NCBI GenBank assembly: GCA_947044405.1
Contig: CAMRHE010000330.1
Coordinates: 868,001 to 932,000, forward strand
Direction: 5' to 3'
DNA from: Leptodactylus fallax
Lineage: Eukaryota; Chordata; Amphibia; Anura; Leptodactylidae
DNA: 64,000 nucleotides
Positions 11,555-23,069 of this stretch are shown here, piece after piece (the stretch's first letter is position 1; each line of letters starts with the position of its first letter). Made by a program: the position numbers and the translations under genes. Below the pieces are notes generated by a model. The model was not told where the DNA came from. It saw only the letters and a list, made by a program, of their open reading frames with translations, and did not search any database.

Positions 11555-12005
11555 ATAATCCCACTTTTCATAAATGAATAGTACAGGTGAATGTAAAAAT
11601 CATTGATATATTTTATTAAAGAAATCATTTCCTTTGCCACTTATTAGGCTGCTCTCCTCCTCTTTAACTTCACTCTTCAGTCTGTCTGTAAAGAATCCGA
11701 CTTGGTGTCCATCTCACGCACAGAAGTCTATGGAAAAGGGAGGGGGGAGAAGGAGGCTGCTTATTTATTGCCTTATGTGCAGTGGTAGAATCTTGATGTT
11801 ACAACAGTGTCAAAAAGCTTACACTCGTTCACAATGAGGCAGTAGTAGTTATTTTTGTGCCTTTTTCAGCAGCTTCCTCCTCCCCTCTCCATAGACTTCT
11901 ATGTAAATAGTAACTTGGCCTGAAAAGTGGAGAAGGAAACATATTTATTTAAGAAGATATATTACAAAGTTTCTTATATTCACCTGTAGTATTCATTTAT
12001 TCAAG
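11555..12005. repeat. foldback repeat, ~450 bp
   Basis: Outer arms (ATGAATAGTACAGGTGAATG / TATTCACCTGTAGTATTCAT) and inner arms (AGAAGTCTATGGAAAAGGGA / CCCCTCTCCATAGACTTCTA) are inverted. The middle is not coding. Confidence 0.75.
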
Positions 12006-13470
12006 TTATACAAGTAGGAGTGGGACGTTGCATGATAGCTCTTGCATCTTCTTTCTATACTGCTCTGGTCTCTATCCTGTGAGCCATATACTGACCTATT
12101 GTATAGGGGGCTTACGAGCTAAGACCTCATGATGTTTGTATTCTCATATCTCAATAAAATCTCAGTAGATCATTTTATCTACCATGATTTTTTAATAGCC
12201 CCTCACTATTCATGTCCTACCCTCAGCACCAAACAAGCAAGATCGGGTAGTCTGTTGTATAGGACATAAAACTTCATAGGGGCACATATTTACATGTGGC
12301 AAGTTTGTTGAAATGATATTGAACTAGACACAAAGGAAAGTTGTGGAGGGAGAGAAATAAGCATAGACGTGTCTTAGTTCTGAAGTACGAGGCTGTACGT
12401 GACGTGACGGCAGCGAAGATGGAATTTAATATTAGAAGATCTTCTAGTAATGTCGGCTGCCAAGTTTCCTCTCTGCAGGCCTGAGATCCATGATATGATC
12501 GACCTTGTTGTAGATAACCTGCTATACTTGTCACCTGAAAGTGACAGTTCTGGCACGCAGGCTTGTCATTTAGGAAGTGCAAACATCATAACACATGACT
12601 TATGGTATGAAGTAGTCATTTCCTGATGTGTCATTGGGATAACATTAAGTTTACTTAACTAGTATGACAATGAACTATGTCTCTGAGTGAAAGTACATGA
12701 TGGCGGTATGGTTTTAGCATTCTGGGGCATGAAATTTACAAAAAAAAGCTTTTTTTAAATCATTTAAATCCTTGAGTTTTCTTTTTCTGTTATTGGAGTT
12801 AATTTCCCTGTTTAACCCTTCCCCATTGCAGCACTCCCTCTACCCTGATGATCTTTGTTGGCCTCTGTTTACCGTTATGCAGGTGATCATGTGACGTCGC
12901 ACACATGACCAGTGCAGCCAGTCACTGGCCACAGCTGTCCCTTGCCCTACGTACAGATGAGGCCTGTGATTGGCTCTAATCGGTACGTGGATAGATTACA
13001 CCAGTGGTGCTGTCAGTGGGAAGTAATCCACCAATCGTATTCACCAGTCACCACCAAGTTACAGAGCACATTACAGTGATTAAAAATCATCTCTGGTCTG
13101 TAGGTCACTTTTATAGATTTGGAGAAAAACAACTTATGCATCTTAAGTCTTATGTAAATGAGGCAGTTGGTGCACTAGGGGCGGACTGTCAGCCCTGGGA
13201 GCACTGTTCTTGCTGGTCAAGTTGAATGCATGTCATAGCAGTGGCAAGAGCAGTGCTCCTGTGCTATCTATCCGACTGGTATCTTGGTATGCTCTAAAGA
13301 GGCCTTTGGCCCCCCTGAGGCTCCAGGGACTGATAGCGACTGCTACCTCTGCACCCCTTATAGCTACGCCCCAGCCCTTTCTTTAGTGCCGCCGACCATC
13401 CATTTATTATGTGACCTTTCTTTTGTGGTATAACCACTATGTAATATTATGTTTTTTTTTGTCTTTGCAG

Positions 13471-13535
13471 CTAGTCACAGTACAAGCCAGCTGTCACAGA
13501 AGTTGAAGACCACATACAAAGCATCAACTAGCAAG
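13471..13535 (+). CDS. WDR37: WDR37 internal exon (visible exon 3 of 9)
   Basis: Completes Ala, then SHSTSQLSQKLKTTYKASTS plus K: 21 codons after the split one, ending in phase 0. A Ser/Thr- and Lys-rich linker between the helical segment and the propeller. The acceptor is TTTTTGTCTTTGCAG and the donor GTAAAC. A short exon (65 nt) flanked by a 4.6-kb and a 19-kb intron. Confidence 0.94.
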
Positions 13536-14081
13536 GTAAACCTAGTCTTTGGTATGTAATATTAGATTTTCAGGCAGGGTTGTGGGTTGGCCCACGTGCC
13601 CATTTGTGATCAGGAGTACCACTCTTCCCTCCATCCTTATGTAGCACAACCTGGAAACAGATCTCAGCTCAGTGGAGAAAGGACACTTTCCCACATACTG
13701 CCACTTGGATTGATTTCTTTGTCCTCAGAGTTCAGTTTGGTTTCCAGTTTTGGAAATTAAAGGGGTTGTCTGACTTGGGAAGACTCATTTTCTGATAAAC
13801 CTACTTGTGATTTCTGAGTAAGTAAAGGGGGTCCCTATTAATGACTCTCATCATTTAGCTAGAGCAACTGCAAAGACTTTTTAACGCTGATGGGCCCGCC
13901 AGATCATGACTGGAGCATCTCTTCTTTTTTGGTGTTGCTGCTGGGTTAGTATGACATCCCGTGATCACCTTATCATTTGGTTACTCTATTAACTAAAGGG
14001 TATTGTGTAACCTGGGATTTAGTTATTGATGACCTATCCTTAAAGGAGATTATCCACTTTCTAATATTGATGACCTATCCT

Positions 14082-14473
14082 TAAGGGGTTAACCACTTTC
14101 TAATGTTGATGGCTGATCCTTAGGATAGGCCATCGATATTTGATCTACCAGGGTCTGGCAGCTGGAACCCCTACAGATCAGTTGTTATAGGACAGCACAG
14201 CTCCCATTGATATTTACATGCCGGCAGCCTCACTGCTCACTTGCTGTTACCCGGATGGCACTCAAGTCTACGGAACCGCTCTGCAGTACCTAATCCGCCA
14301 CCACACATTGTACAGCGAGTGAACAGCGTGGTTCCCGGCACGTAAACTAGGAGCTGCACTGTCCCAAGTCAGTTGAACAGTGAGGATCCCAGGTGTTGGA
14401 CCTCCCCACGGATCTAATATTGATGGTCTATCTTAAGGATAGGCCATCAGCATTAGAAAGTGGATAACCCCTT
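14082..14473. repeat. T2-like foldback MITE (GATAGGCCATC family)
   Basis: AAGGGGTTAACCACTTTCTAA on the left mirrors TTAGAAAGTGGATAACCCC on the right, and TCCTTAGGATAGGCCATCGA mirrors AAGGATAGGCCATCAGCA. A partial duplicate of the left end lies just before it (14041-14080), so one end was tandemly duplicated or a second copy was truncated. Confidence 0.75.
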
Positions 14474-14939
14474 TCAGTTAGACTATCCTTAGGGTAGATC
14501 ATTAATATCAGATCAAAGCAGATCTGACACTCAACACCCCTACCAATCAGCTGACATCGCCACTCTGTAGTTCCAGTGGCTTGTGATGCCAGCTGATCTG
14601 TGGGGGTGCTGGGTTTTGGACCCTTTAATTTATATTTGCTTTTATAATATAATTTTTCCGGGCCCCATTTGTGGTGATATCCTTATCCTTTGTATGCTTG
14701 TGTGTGTGCACACATGGATAGGTTTTCAGACAACCTTATAAGGATCACTGCGTATTTTACCAAAAATGCTAAATCTCTATGTTCTCTTGTGCTTGGTGTA
14801 GCGCTCACGTTATTTCTCAGACAAGGCACGCCGATATCGCAACTGCAGAGTGCGAAGCTGGGAAATTTGGGGTGGAGACTCCTGGGTAATTTCTCTATTT
14901 CTCTGTGTGCATGTGTGGATGTGACTGCTTATTACTCAA

Positions 14940-15044
14940 CAGGGGTCAGCAACCTGCAGTCTCTTGGATGCCCCTCACTGGTATACTGTGGGTACTGCTG
15001 ATAGACTTGTTCATTACTGGGTAGTGTAAGATTGCTCACCCCTG
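14940..15044. repeat. short hAT-like MITE (CAGGGGTCAGCAA ends)
   Basis: CAGGGGTCAGCAACCTGCAG on the left, TTGCTCACCCCTG on the right; 105 bp. The end sequence suits hAT-derived MITEs. A related copy lies at 22647-22790. Confidence 0.65.
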
Positions 15045-15918
15045 ATTTACAGACTACAAATCTAATCTTCAGAGGCATCATATCTATCAACTGTCTCCTG
15101 CAAAAGTCGATAGTCTGCACAAGGATCTGATTTATTGAGCTAGTGAATTATTTAAGGTGTCAGGTGGAATATATAATGTAGCTTCATTATTGCGCTAAGG
15201 ATTTCTAGTCTTCAGACTTCATATACGCATATCGCCTCCTTCTGGTACATGACCTTCCAGCATTTGATGTGCATGATACAGGCCCAGCTAGATGTAGGAA
15301 GTTCTGTCCTGGATGGAAGATGACATTATATTATGTCTCCACCTTGGGCAACTCCCTGCAAGTTTGGGAATGGGTAATATTCTAGAGCTGTATTACAACG
15401 CTGCCTGCAAACCAGGTGAAATCATGAAAGGTTGACTTTATTAATGATAGCATAATTTCTGTAATAATTGTTTTGTGTGTATGATCTATACTAATATGAC
15501 CAAGGTATGTCTATGTAACAATATAAGAATTCCCTTCTATTAGTAATGGAGTTCTTGGATTTGTACAGTTAACAAGTAGGAATTGTCCCAAGTGGAGAAC
15601 CCTTGTAAACTGGGAAAGAAACTGGTATCACTGAGCATTTATTCTGACCACTGGGTCGGCCATGATGACACAATAACCAGGCAAGCTGTATAAATGCACT
15701 GGTATCCCTGGAAATGCGGGTGTCCTCTACATGTATTCTTCATGGAAATAAATTATTCCAGATGATGTATAACGTATTGTAGATGGCAGCCATGTCCAAG
15801 TATACCATGGGCAGCGGAAAGTACTGCACAAGCCAGTAGACCCTAAAAGGTTAAATTATGTGTGTATATCTAGGTGTACGATGAACAGCTAATACTGTGT
15901 GTGCAGCTCATCCATATA

Positions 15919-17485
15919 CAGTCATGGCCAAAAGTTTTGAGAATGACACAAATATTCTATTTTCACATGATCTGCTGCCCTCTGGTTTTTATGTGTGTTT
16001 GTCAGATGTTTTTATCACATACAGAAATAGAATTGCATTCATATTATGAGTAACAGAAGCTTATATTGACAGTTAGAATGAGTTAATGCAGCAAGTCAAT
16101 ATTTGCAGTGTTGACCCTTCTTCTTCAGGACCTCTGCAATTCTCCCTGGCATGCTCTCAATCAACTTCTGGACCAAATCCTGACTGATAGCAGTCCATTC
16201 TTGCAGAATCAATGCTTTAATGTTGTCTGAATTTGTTGGTTTTTGTTTGTCCACCCATCTCTTGATGATTGACCACAAGTTCTCAATGGGATTAAGATCT
16301 GGGGAGTTTCCAGGCCATGGACCCAAAATCTCTATGTTTTGTTCCCTGAGCCATTTAGTTATCACCTTTGCTTTATGGCAAGGTGCTCCATCATGCTGGA
16401 AAAGGCATTGTTGAGCGCCAAACTGCTCTTGGACGGTTGGGAGAAGTTGCTCTTGGAGGACATTCTGGTACCATTCTTTATTCATGGCTGTGTTTTTAGG
16501 CAAGACTGTGAGAGAGCCGATTCCCTTGGCTGAGAAGCAACCCCACACATGAATGGTTTCAGGATGCTTTACAGTTGGCATGAGACAAGACTGGTGGTAG
16601 CGCTCACCTCTTCTTCTCCGAATAAGCTGTTTTCCAGATGTTTCAAACAATGGAAAAGGGGATTCATCAGAGAAAATGACTTTCCCCCAGTCCTCAGCAG
16701 TCCACTCCCTGTACCTTTTGCAGAATATCAGTCTGTCCCTGATGTTTTTTCTGGAGAGAAGTGGCTTCTTTGCTGCCCTCCTTGAGACCAGGCCTTGCTC
16801 CAAGAGTCTCCGCCTCACAGTGCGTGCAGATGCACTCACACCTGCCTGCTGCCATTCCTCAGCAAGCTCTGCACTGCTGGTAGCCCGATCCCGCAGCTGA
16901 AACACTTTTAAGAGACGGTCCTGCCGCTTGCTGGTCTTTCTTGGGCGCCCTGGAGCCTTTTTGGCACCAATGGAACCTCTCTCCTTGAAGTTCTTGATGA
17001 TGCGATAGATTGTTGACTGAGGTGCAATCTTTCTAGCTGCAATACTCTTCCCAGTTAGGCCATTTTTGTGCAGTGCAATGATGACTGCACGTGTTTCTTT
17101 AGAGATAACCATGGTTAACAGAAGAGAAACAATGATGGCAAGCACCAGCCTCCTTTTAAAGTGTCCACTGGTGTCATTCTTACTTAATCATGACAGATTG
17201 ATCTCCAGCCCTGTCCTCATCAACACCCACACCTGTGTTAATGGAGCAATCACTGAAACGATGTTAGGTGGTCCTTTTAAGGCAGGGCTGCAATGATGTT
17301 GAAATGTGTTTTGGGGGATAAAGTTCATTTTCTAGGCAAATATTGACTTTGCAAGTAATTGCTGTTAAGCTGATCACTCTTTATAACATTCTGGAGTATA
17401 TGCAAATTGCCATTAGAAAAACTGAAGCAGTAGACTTTGTAAAAATTAATATTTGTATCATTCTCAAAAACTTTGGCCATGACTG
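15919..17485 (-). mobile_element. complete Tc1/mariner DD35E element, copy A (1567 bp)
   Basis: Tips CAGTCATGGCCAAAAGTTTT and CTTTGGCCATGACTG are inverted and flanked by TA on both sides (15917-15918 and 17486-17487). Inner inverted copies of AAGTCAATATTTGC (about 16095-16108) and GCAAATATTGACTTTGC (about 17338-17353) give long IR/DR ends of about 200 bp. It encodes an intact transposase on the minus strand. It is the same length as the copy at 19935 and differs from it at about a dozen bases by eye. By spacing it belongs with the DD35E (Traveler-type) elements, a family reported as recently active in vertebrates. Confidence 0.95.
16096..17112 (-). CDS. DD35E Tc1/mariner transposase, intact (copy A)
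   Basis: Cut-and-paste transposase of 338 residues. I start at the ATG at 17112 (MVISKETRAVIIALHKNGLT), which has a good Kozak context (aaccATGg); the frame also reads 11 codons further upstream. Residues ~15-45 form the first helix-turn-helix, GRPR at 55-58 is the AT-hook-like motif, and ~75-105 the second helix-turn-helix. The catalytic acids are Asp149 (FSDESPF), Asp241 (FQHDGAPCH) and Glu277 (NPIENLW), with 35 residues between the last two. There are no stops or frameshifts, length is normal for Tc1, and the C terminus (KKGQHCKY) is complete. It differs from copy B at four residues (Glu157/Gly, Trp286/Arg, Asn297Ile298/LysMet). Activity is untested. Confidence 0.95.
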   Translation of the reverse strand: MVISKETRAVIIALHKNGLTGKSIAARKIAPQSTIYRIIKNFKERGSIGAKKAPGRPRKTSKRQDRLLKVFQLRDRATSSAELAEEWQQAGVSASARTVRRRLLEQGLVSRRAAKKPLLSRKNIRDRLIFCKRYREWTAEDWGKVIFSDESPFPLFETSGKQLIRRRRGERYHQSCLMPTVKHPETIHVWGCFSAKGIGSLTVLPKNTAMNKEWYQNVLQEQLLPTVQEQFGAQQCLFQHDGAPCHKAKVITKWLREQNIEILGPWPGNSPDLNPIENLWSIIKRWVDKQKPTNSDNIKALILQEWTAISQDLVQKLIESMPGRIAEVLKKKGQHCKY

Positions 17486-18104
17486 TACAATGCTATATGG
17501 GTGGGTGTAAATAAAATATATGGTAACCTGCAGTTATGGCTTCCAAGATGAAAATTGGGGACCGAACTCTGGCAGGATGTGTGCTCGTATGGATAACATA
17601 GACTCTGTCTGGCTACGTATAGAGACTGGAAAAAGGTGCAAATAAAAGATTTAAATTAGTTTATATCATTGCTTTATGTTTATTGATGTTTAAAGCAGCT
17701 TAGAATCCCTCTTAAGGGTTAAAGGGATGTCTCAGGCGTTCTCCTTTCTGTTCTGATGTTGGACATGCTGAGATGCAACTCCACGCAGCTGAGGCATCGG
17801 TCTGACACTCAGTGAGTACTGTGTCAGGGGTCCTATTATTAGAAAAGGACCTGTGTACAACGCTCACTGGGTGTCAAACTGTTGCCTTGCCAACCTGACT
17901 GCCCAGCATACACTTGCTTGCCTTTTAAAGACTGTAGTTTAATACCCTGCGGGCACCACCACAGGGTGACATTATGCCTGTGAGACTAAATTTCCCATAC
18001 TGTTCAGTTATCCCCTAGCTGATCAATGGCAGCACAATCACTACGTATTGACTTCATGAGCAGTATGTGGCTCTACACTCAAGGTCTACTGACTAATGCG
18101 TGGA

Positions 18105-18282
18105 GGCCCTGGTAGTGTAAGGCTGCACACACAAGAGGCCCTGGCGGTGTCAGGCTACATGCACGCGCACACATGGGGCCCTGGCGGTGTCAGGCTACAT
18201 ACACGCATTCAGGGCCCTGGTGGTGTTAGGCTACATACACGCATTCAGGGCCCTGGCGGTGTCTGGCTGTGTGCACACAGTG
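18105..18282. repeat. minisatellite, five units of 32-40 bp
   Basis: Units begin GGCCCTGGCGGTGTCAGGCT and continue ACATACACGCATTCA or a CA-rich variant. The two central units are the most alike. The array is followed by a poly-T run. An open frame through it (to 18383) is a repeat artefact. Confidence 0.9.
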
Positions 18283-19332
18283 CTTTTTTTTTTTTTTTTT
18301 CTAGATACAGTTTAAATATTTCAGCTCTTACAATTGTGAGACAGCAGATGGTTTTGTGTAATACATTTGCAGTGTTCTGCTGAGTATATGATGCCACCTT
18401 CAGTACAGAATCATCTGGCGGGTGTAATGAATGAGTCTTATGGTAATGTGTTCTTGTTCCTTAGTGCTACTAGATTGCAGATCTCTTACAGCTAGTCTGC
18501 AGTGATCAGAATTATTGTTAAGGCAAGACCAATAACTAAAAAAACACACAAAAAACACAAACTGCCACAAAGCAAGAAGCAGTGCAGAGATAATCATCAT
18601 AGGCAAATCAGTCATCAAGGGCATCAGGGGCGGGGTCTATTGTGCCACACACTGCGTTAGCTGGTCGAAAAGCCCTAGTCACAGAGTGCTTTGTGTCTTC
18701 TAGGCATCCGCAGCCAGCAGAGACTGCCATAGGCTTGCTGAATGGACCACTCTGGGGTCCTTCGCAGGGATACCTTTTGACCTGACTGAAGAAGGGTTGC
18801 GGTACCCTTTGATCACACTGATATCATAGACCTACACTGGAGTTCCTCTGATCCGTCTGTAGTGTAGGAGTCTGCCCTCTGGAGTGACGGGATTAGTCAG
18901 AGAGAGATGTCCACCGAACAGTGTTCTGCTGACTACTATCTTCTATATAATATGGCAGAATTAGTCTGATGGATGGATGACCCATGACATGGACACCCTT
19001 TACACTCCAAGTCTTAGAAGGGAGTCTTTGTGTTAATGGATAGAAAATTGCCATGACTTTGAGTTCCCAGATTTCCCAGTATTTTCACTAGGGGTATTCT
19101 GTTTTTCAGAGATCAAGCTTGTGCCCTTTTTTTTTTTTTTAAATGCTGCACAGTGTTCAGGATCCCTGCTTGGTGTCACTTAGAGGGATTTGTCATTGCT
19201 TACATTTTTGGAGATTTGTCCTAGTCATGTGTCTTCACATGTTTTTGGAAGACATGTTTTTCTAGTTCTGGTCAGCTCCATAAAGTGGTTGTTGTGTTAT
19301 TTTTTATTTTTTTTTCTCAGACCATTATATAA

Positions 19333-19817
19333 AGATGTAGCAGAGTTATGGCAGCAGCACACGACCCGTGAAACACGGCCCCTTGTGCTAGGCAGATGTA
19401 CCGGCTTGAGCTTTGTGCTGGGAGCGGGACTCCTAGCAGTATAGTTATCTATGATGCTAGGAGTCCCTGCGACATACTGTCCTGTATCAATTACAGTCCG
19501 GGACAGTATGTTGCTGGGATGCAAGGACTCCTATCATCATAGATAACTATACTGCTAGGAGTCCTTCTCCCAGCACATCTGCCTAGCACAAGGGGCCGTG
19601 TTTCACGGGTCGTGTGCTGCTGCCCTTAACCCAAACTTCTGCAATTGGTTAAACGGCTGCGGTGTGATATCTTGACACAGTAGACTTTATAAAAAAAAAT
19701 TCAAGAAAATATGATTTAATAACTTTTCATTGGTTTTTCTTGTCCTCTGTTATAAGATATCACACTGCAGCAGTTTAACCAGTTGCAGAAGTTCTGGTTA
19801 ACTCTGCTACATCTGTA
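19333..19817. repeat. nested palindrome: foldback MITE inside foldback MITE
   Basis: The outer element has ends AGATGTAGCAGAGTTA and GGTTAACTCTGCTACATCT. Its left arm is split after AGAGTTA by an inner palindrome (about 19350-19625) and resumes at TTAACCCAAACTTCTGCAAT. The inner arms pair almost perfectly (GCAGCAGCACACGACCCGTG / CACGGGTCGTGTGCTGCTGC; TAGTTATCTATGATGCTAGG / ATCATAGATAACTATACTG). An uninterrupted sibling of the outer element lies at 61163-61352. Confidence 0.85.
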
Positions 19818-19934
19818 TAGACGTTTATAGACTTATTTGCTGACTTGGCTTATTGTAGTACAAAAATACAGAACTGCATTAAATACTTCCTGTAACCCTG
19901 TGGAACAAAAGTTGCCTTGTGACTTTACTGTATA

Positions 19935-21501
19935 CAGTCATGGCCAAACGTTTTGAGAGTGACACAAATATTCTATTTTCACATGATCTGCTGCCCTCTG
20001 GTTTTTATGTGTGTTTGTCAGATGTTTTTATCACATACAGAAATAGAATTGCATTCATATTATGAGTAACAGAAGCTTATATTGACAGTTAGAATGAGTT
20101 AATGCAGCAAGTCAATATTTGCAGTGTTGACCCTTCTTCTTCAGGACCTCTGCAATTCTCCCTGGCATGCTCTCAATCAACTTCTGGACCAAATCCTGAC
20201 TGATAGCAGTCCATTCTTGCAGAATCAATGCTTTCATTTTGTCTGAATTTGTTGGTTTTTGTTTGTCCACCCGTCTCTTGATGATTGACCACAAGTTCTC
20301 AATGGGATTAAGATCTGGGGAGTTTCCAGGCCATGGACCCAAAATCTCTATGTTTTGTTCCCTGAGCCATTTAGTTATCACCTTTGCTTTATGGCAAGGT
20401 GCTCCATCATGCTGGAAAAGGCATTGTTGAGCGCCAAACTGCTCTTGGACGGTTGGGAGAAGTTGCTCTTGGAGGACATTCTGGTACCATTCTTTATTCA
20501 TGGCTGTGTTTTTAGGCAAGACTGTGAGAGAGCCGATTCCCTTGGCTGAGAAGCAACCCCACACATGAATGGTTTCAGGATGCTTTACAGTTGGCATGAG
20601 ACAAGACTGGTGGTAGCGCTCACCTCTTCTTCTCCGAATAAGCTGTTTTCCAGATGTTCCAAACAATGGAAAAGGGGATTCATCAGAGAAAATGACTTTA
20701 CCCCAGTCCTCAGCAGTCCACTCCCTGTACCTTTTGCAGAATATCAGTCTGTCCCTGATGTTTTTTCTGGAGAGAAGTGGCTTCTTTGCTGCCCTCCTTG
20801 AGACCAGGCCTTGCTCCAAGAGTCTCCGCCTCACAGTGCGTGCAGATGCACTCACACCTGCCTGCTGCCATTCCTCAGCAAGCTCTGCACTGCTGGTAGC
20901 CCGATCCCGCAGCTGAAACACTTTTAAGAGACGGTCCTGCCGCTTGCTGGTCTTTCTTGGGCGCCCTGGAGCCTTTTTGGCACCAATGGAACCTCTCTCC
21001 TTGAAGTTCTTGATGATGCGATAGATTGTTGACTGAGGTGCAATCTTTCTAGCTGCAATACTCTTCCCAGTTAGGCCATTTTTGTGCAGTGCAATGATGA
21101 CTGCACGTGTTTCTTTAGAGATAACCATGGTTAACAGAAGAGAAACGATGATGGCAAGCACCAGCCTCCTTTTAAAGTGTCCAGTGGTGTCATTCTTACT
21201 TAATCATGACAGATTGATCGCCAGCCCTGTCCTCATCAACACCCACACCTGTGTTAATGGAGCAATCACTGAAACGATGTTAGGTGGTCCTTTTAAGGCA
21301 GGGCTGCAATGATGTTGAAATGTGTTTTGGGGGATAAAGTTCATTTTCTAGGCAAATATTGACTTTGCAAGTAATTGCTGTTAAGCTGATCACTCTTTAT
21401 AACATTCTGGAGTATATGCAAATTGCCATTAGAAAAACTGAAGCAGTAGACTTTGTAAAAATTAATATTTGTATCATTCTCAAAACTTTTGGCCATGACT
21501 G
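19935..21501 (-). mobile_element. complete Tc1/mariner DD35E element, copy B (1567 bp)
   Basis: Same tips (CAGTCATGGCCAAA, TTTGGCCATGACTG), same length and same orientation as copy A, flanked by TA at 19933-19934 and 21502-21503. Differences seen by eye include two in the left tip, several in the transposase and three or four in the right arm. It lies 2.45 kb downstream of copy A in the same intron. The flanking sequences of the two copies are unrelated, so they arose by separate insertions rather than by segmental duplication. Confidence 0.95.
20112..21128 (-). CDS. DD35E Tc1/mariner transposase, intact (copy B)
   Basis: 338 residues from the ATG at 21128 (MVISKETRAV), same layout as copy A: paired helix-turn-helix, GRPR motif, then Asp149, Asp241 and Glu277 with DD35E spacing. 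It differs from copy A by four residues; here Gly157, Arg286 and Lys297-Met298 replace Glu, Trp and Asn-Ile. Basic residues are common at the 286 site in relatives (KRRVD), so copy B may be closer to the family consensus there. The frame is uninterrupted. Confidence 0.95.
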   Translation of the reverse strand: MVISKETRAVIIALHKNGLTGKSIAARKIAPQSTIYRIIKNFKERGSIGAKKAPGRPRKTSKRQDRLLKVFQLRDRATSSAELAEEWQQAGVSASARTVRRRLLEQGLVSRRAAKKPLLSRKNIRDRLIFCKRYREWTAEDWGKVIFSDESPFPLFGTSGKQLIRRRRGERYHQSCLMPTVKHPETIHVWGCFSAKGIGSLTVLPKNTAMNKEWYQNVLQEQLLPTVQEQFGAQQCLFQHDGAPCHKAKVITKWLREQNIEILGPWPGNSPDLNPIENLWSIIKRRVDKQKPTNSDKMKALILQEWTAISQDLVQKLIESMPGRIAEVLKKKGQHCKY

Positions 21502-21803
21502 TATATAGTACATAGACATATTCACGTACACATGTTTACCATCCACCATACACAGTTTAAAAGGTTAATACCTGACCGGTTCCCTTTAACCCACGACAGC
21601 CTGCCACCAATGGTCACTGTGGGTGGGCAAGACTCTGGACACAATGGTGGATGAGGCAGCGGCCACGCCTTTCCTCATTGAAATAAAAGTTTGACAACAT
21701 GGGCAGGTTTGACATATTGCCAGATTTCAGACCATAAATCCCAAATGCATATTGACTTGCTAGTAGTTGAGCAACCCCAAACCTGGTGATAAGTTTCCTT
21801 TTT

Positions 21804-22130
21804 TTCAAGAGGACCTCTCACCACCTCCAGTACTTTGCATTCTTCAAGAGGCTCCGCCCCACTGATTCTGGAGCAGTTGGATTTTTCCTCTAGCCCTCAC
21901 AGTTCCTGAGCAATCAGTGCTGTTAGTTTTAGCACATAATATGCTAATCAACCCCTCTACTCTGAGGTGGGGGGTCCTGAGAAGATGCAGTAGCTTGGGA
22001 CCGCCCAATTGACACTAGAAAGCATAATTGGCATTGGAGTGGGGAACTAATTGCACCGATTGCTCAGGAATGGTGGTGGCTAGAGAAAAAATTCCAATTG
22101 CGCCAGAATCCGTGGAGCCTTTCATGTCCT
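21804..22130. repeat. T2-like MITE, second copy of the GAGGACCTNTCACC type
   Basis: AAGAGGACCTCTCACCACCTC begins a copy of the element at 7411. Shared interior: agcagttggatttttcctct and attgctcaggaatggtgg. The right end is degraded around gtggagcctttca. Confidence 0.65.
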
Positions 22131-22598
22131 CTAATATATGGCATGTTATATACCATTGCAAAGTGACTCTGCGCACTTACAAGACACAGTGCACAAACAA
22201 TTATCTTATAGTTTAATCTCATAGCGCGTACAATTTATTAAATCCTGCAACCATCTTTAGATTGGCGCAGATTGTTCCAAGTGCAGTTGAAAGGTATGAT
22301 AGCCATTTTATTCAGCTTACTTGATCTCTTTGTACAATTTACCGCAGAAAACTTTGTTTTAACCCATTTTCTCAGACTTTCATGCACTAACTCTAGGAAT
22401 GCAGTGTGTGAATGATGTGTAAGATAACCCTGATCTGATCACGTAACAGCTTTGCATTGGGTTATGGCTTGGACATGTTCTTTCCTGCAGTGTCTTCAGC
22501 GTAATCTTTTTGCTTTGACTTTACGTGTGTTTTTTTTATTTTTGTTTTTTTTAAGGTCTTCATCTTCATTCATTTTTGTCATTGACCCTCTAAGCGAA

Positions 22599-22968
22599 GC
22601 TGGCCATACACATTAGATGTTGATGGGGCTGGCAGACCATCTAATGCAGGGGTCAGCAAACTTTGCCACTCCAGCTGCTGAAAAACAACTTCCAGCATGC
22701 TCCATTCATTTCTATGGGAGTTACGATAAGTATGTATGCTGGGAGTTGTAGTTTCACAACATCTGGAGTGCCAAAGGTTGCTTACTGATCTTATGAGTAT
22801 GGAGGCCTCTCGACTCGCCTCTGACTACCCTATCCTTTTCTTTTTTGCCAATAAACCCATGCCAAACCCTTCTCCCAGTTTAGCTATCACTTGGCTGAGC
22901 GTTCTTGGGTATGTGGGGGACAGCGAGAGGTAAGTTTAGCCAATATCAAAAATGTATGGCCAGCTATA
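22599..22968. repeat. nested MITEs: GCTGGCCATACA foldback holding a hAT-like MITE
   Basis: The outer arms are AAGCTGGCCATACACATTAG and AAAATGTATGGCCAGCTATAG. Inside, about 22647-22790 begins CAGGGGTCAGCAAACTTTGC, and its arms ACTTCCAGCATGCTCCATTC and GTATGCTGGGAGTTGTAGTT pair. The inner element resembles the one at 14940. Confidence 0.75.
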
Positions 22969-23069
22969 GAAACTAGTTCAGAGTTTATATCTTAAACAGA
23001 TCCATCTTAAAGGGGTTTTCCAGGATTTTTTAAAATGTCTGATCGTAGGGAATGGATGAACAGTTAGGG

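Larger units (their letters stand above)
8823..13470 (+). other. WDR37 intron (4.6 kb) with foldback elements
   Basis: From GTAAAT to GTCTTTGCAG. It contains foldbacks at about 9168-9500, 9597-9824, 10647-11106 and 11555-12005. The stretch 12010-13440 has no frame or repeat I can name; 13290-13370 (gaggctccagggactgatag) resembles a dispersed repeat also seen near 24600-24700. Confidence 0.8.

Noticed and set aside
16220..16900. Plus-strand frames inside the DD35E elements (also 20239-20916)
   Set aside because: They are repeated in both copies only because the copies are near identical, and are antisense to the transposase.
17113..17145. Upstream start giving a 349-residue DD35E transposase (also 21129-21161)
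   Set aside because: The extra 11 residues are not part of the conserved Tc1 N terminus, and the downstream ATG has the better start context.
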